Assembly: GCA_026418655.1 (NCBI GenBank)
Contig: JAOAAW010000023.1
Span: 1-5,384 of the forward strand
DNA length: 5,384 bases
Direction: 5' to 3'
Source of the DNA: a bacterium
GTDB lineage: Bacteria; Ratteibacteria; UBA8468; B48-G9; DTJG01
The notes below the pieces were generated by a model, which saw nothing but the letters and a program-made list of their open reading frames with translations, had not been told where the DNA came from and did not search any database. Both the position numbers and the translations under genes were made by a program. Positions 4,813-5,384 of the stretch are shown piece by piece (the stretch's first letter is position 1; every line of letters starts with the position of its first letter).

Positions 4813-5190
4813 ATGAGGCTAACTAAACAGGTGAAAAGGAAAATCAGACATATTAGGGTTAGAAAGAAAATTATTGGAACCAGGGAGCGACCAAGGCTCG
4901 TTGTTTTCAGAAGCTTGAAACATATTTATGGCTCTGTTGTTATTGATGAAGTTCAACCAAATAGAGTATTGTTAACGGTTTCTTCTCTTTCAGAAGAATT
5001 TAAAAAAAATGCAAAACCTGATGAAAAAGGTGGTAATGTTAAAGGAGCATTTCTAGTCGGAAAATTACTGGCAGAAAAAGCCAGGTCAATGGGGATAGAA
5101 GCAGTGGTTTTTGATAGGGCTGGGTATCATTACGGTGGCAGGGTTAAATTTTTTGCAGATGGCGCCAGACAAGGAGGTTTAAAATTTTAG
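4813..5190 (+). CDS. rplR: 50S ribosomal protein L18
   Basis: L18 binds 5S rRNA and, with L5, carries it into the central protuberance. The product has 125 residues, against 117 in E. coli. A basic, disordered N-terminus (KRKIRHIRVRKKIIGT) leads into ERPRLVVFRSLKHIYGSVV (25-43), then GGNVKGAFLVGKLLAEKA (73-90) and the ending VVFDRAGYHYGGRVKFFADGAR (98-119, in two blocks) GGLKF. The ATG at 4813 follows AAGGAG (4801-4806) with six bases between, and the first A of this site is the last base of the rplF stop. The coding end contains the AAGGAGG that serves rpsE. The TAG stop at 5188-5190 lies inside the first codons of rpsE. Confidence 0.97.
   Translation: MRLTKQVKRKIRHIRVRKKIIGTRERPRLVVFRSLKHIYGSVVIDEVQPNRVLLTVSSLSEEFKKNAKPDEKGGNVKGAFLVGKLLAEKARSMGIEAVVFDRAGYHYGGRVKFFADGARQGGLKF
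5171..5177 (+). promoter_or_regulatory. Perfect Shine-Dalgarno sequence of rpsE, pointing at an ATT start codon
   Basis: AAGGAGG is a seven-base match to the anti-Shine-Dalgarno sequence. Six bases later, at 5184, the rpsE frame has ATT. No ATG, GTG or TTG occurs in that frame between the preceding stop (5145-5147) and the ATG at 5268. An AT-rich spacer (TTTAAA) separates the two. A site this strong near the end of rplR is hard to explain unless rpsE starts here. Confidence 0.85.
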
Positions 5191-5384
5191 ATAGAGATAA
5201 CCTTATTGTTAATCTGGAGCAAGAAAGCGGAGAAGAGAAAGAAATTGTCATTGAAATCCGCAGAGTAATGAAGGTAACGAAGGGTGGCAAGAGATTGAAA
5301 TTTAGGGCTGTTGTTGTTAGTGGTAATCAGAAAGGAGAAGGAGGATTTGGTATAGGGAAAGCCTCTGAAGTTCCTGAGGCAATC
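5184..5384 (+). CDS. rpsE: 30S ribosomal protein S5, N-terminal part (partial, 3' end outside window), probable ATT start
   Basis: S5 sits where the head, body and platform of the 30S subunit meet, helps decoding accuracy and mRNA unwinding at the entry tunnel, and is the site of spectinomycin-resistance mutations. From 5184 there are 67 codons to the window edge. After an acidic leader comes EIVIEIRRVMKVTKGGKRLKFRAVV, given here as blocks: the beta-strand EIVIEIRRV (about residues 20-28), the loop KVTKGGKR (30-37) and then a glycine-rich strand ending GFGIGKASEVPEAI. E. coli S5 has LIAVNRVSKTVKGG at the same place. The conserved strand begins before the only in-frame ATG (5268, residue 29 here), which has no good ribosome binding site, so a start at 5268 would remove core structure. 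ATT at 5184 is therefore the best start. The GDGNGRVG segment of other S5 proteins is GNQKGEGG here. It overlaps rplR by 7 nt. Identity is certain; the start codon is inferred. Confidence 0.93.
   Translation, partial: MLDRDNLIVNLEQESGEEKEIVIEIRRVMKVTKGGKRLKFRAVVVSGNQKGEGGFGIGKASEVPEAI

Noticed and set aside
5268..5384. ATG at 5268 as the rpsE start
   Set aside because: It would remove the conserved first beta-strand (EIVIEIRRV), and only a weak AGAG two bases away precedes it.

Overview
This window is an ordinary but very tightly packed piece of the bacterial S10-spc ribosomal protein operon. Every gene lies on the + strand, in the canonical bacterial order: the end of rplB (L2), rpsS (S19), rplV (L22), rpsC (S3), rplP (L16), rpmC (L29), rpsQ (S17), rplN (L14), rplX (L24), rplE (L5), rpsN (S14), rpsH (S8), rplF (L6), rplR (L18) and the beginning of rpsE (S5), which runs off the right edge. 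No mobile element, CRISPR array, RNA gene, terminator or recognisable promoter is visible. The longest gap between genes is 11 nt.

The source is a bacterium: gene order, L16/L29/L14 and the other proteins are of bacterial type, and archaeal-type genes such as S4e are absent. The DNA is AT-rich by eye. Arg is mostly AGA/AGG and Ile ATA is common. S14 is the short 61-residue zinc form and L24 carries a C-terminal four-cysteine zinc ribbon. These traits occur in many phyla, so I do not name one. Several proteins depart from textbook sequences at normally conserved positions (L22, S3, S5), which suggests a lineage distant from the well-studied models.

Layout: positions 1-2418 hold the part that is the S10 operon in E. 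coli, and 2393-5384 the part that is the spc operon. Here the two halves are fused, because rpsQ and rplN overlap by 26 nt and leave no room for a terminator and spc promoter. Nine of the fourteen junctions are overlaps (1, 32, 50, 4, 8, 26, 1 and 7 nt, plus the rpsS/rplV 1 nt TGATG). The rest are 1-11 nt gaps, and stop codons often form part of the next Shine-Dalgarno sequence. This implies one polycistronic mRNA with strong translational coupling.

All products work together in the ribosome. S19, S3, S14, S17, S8 and S5 belong to the small subunit, and L2, L22, L16, L29, L14, L24, L5, L6 and L18 to the large subunit. L22, L24 and L29 surround the peptide exit tunnel, and L5 and L18 hold 5S rRNA in the central protuberance.

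I did not find a new biological system. The observation most worth checking is that rpsE has no ATG, GTG or TTG start where its conserved N-terminus requires one. It appears to begin with ATT at 5184, six bases after a perfect AAGGAGG, overlapping the rplR stop. Also of interest are a TTG start for rpsN, three unusually long gene overlaps, and substitutions in L22 and S3.
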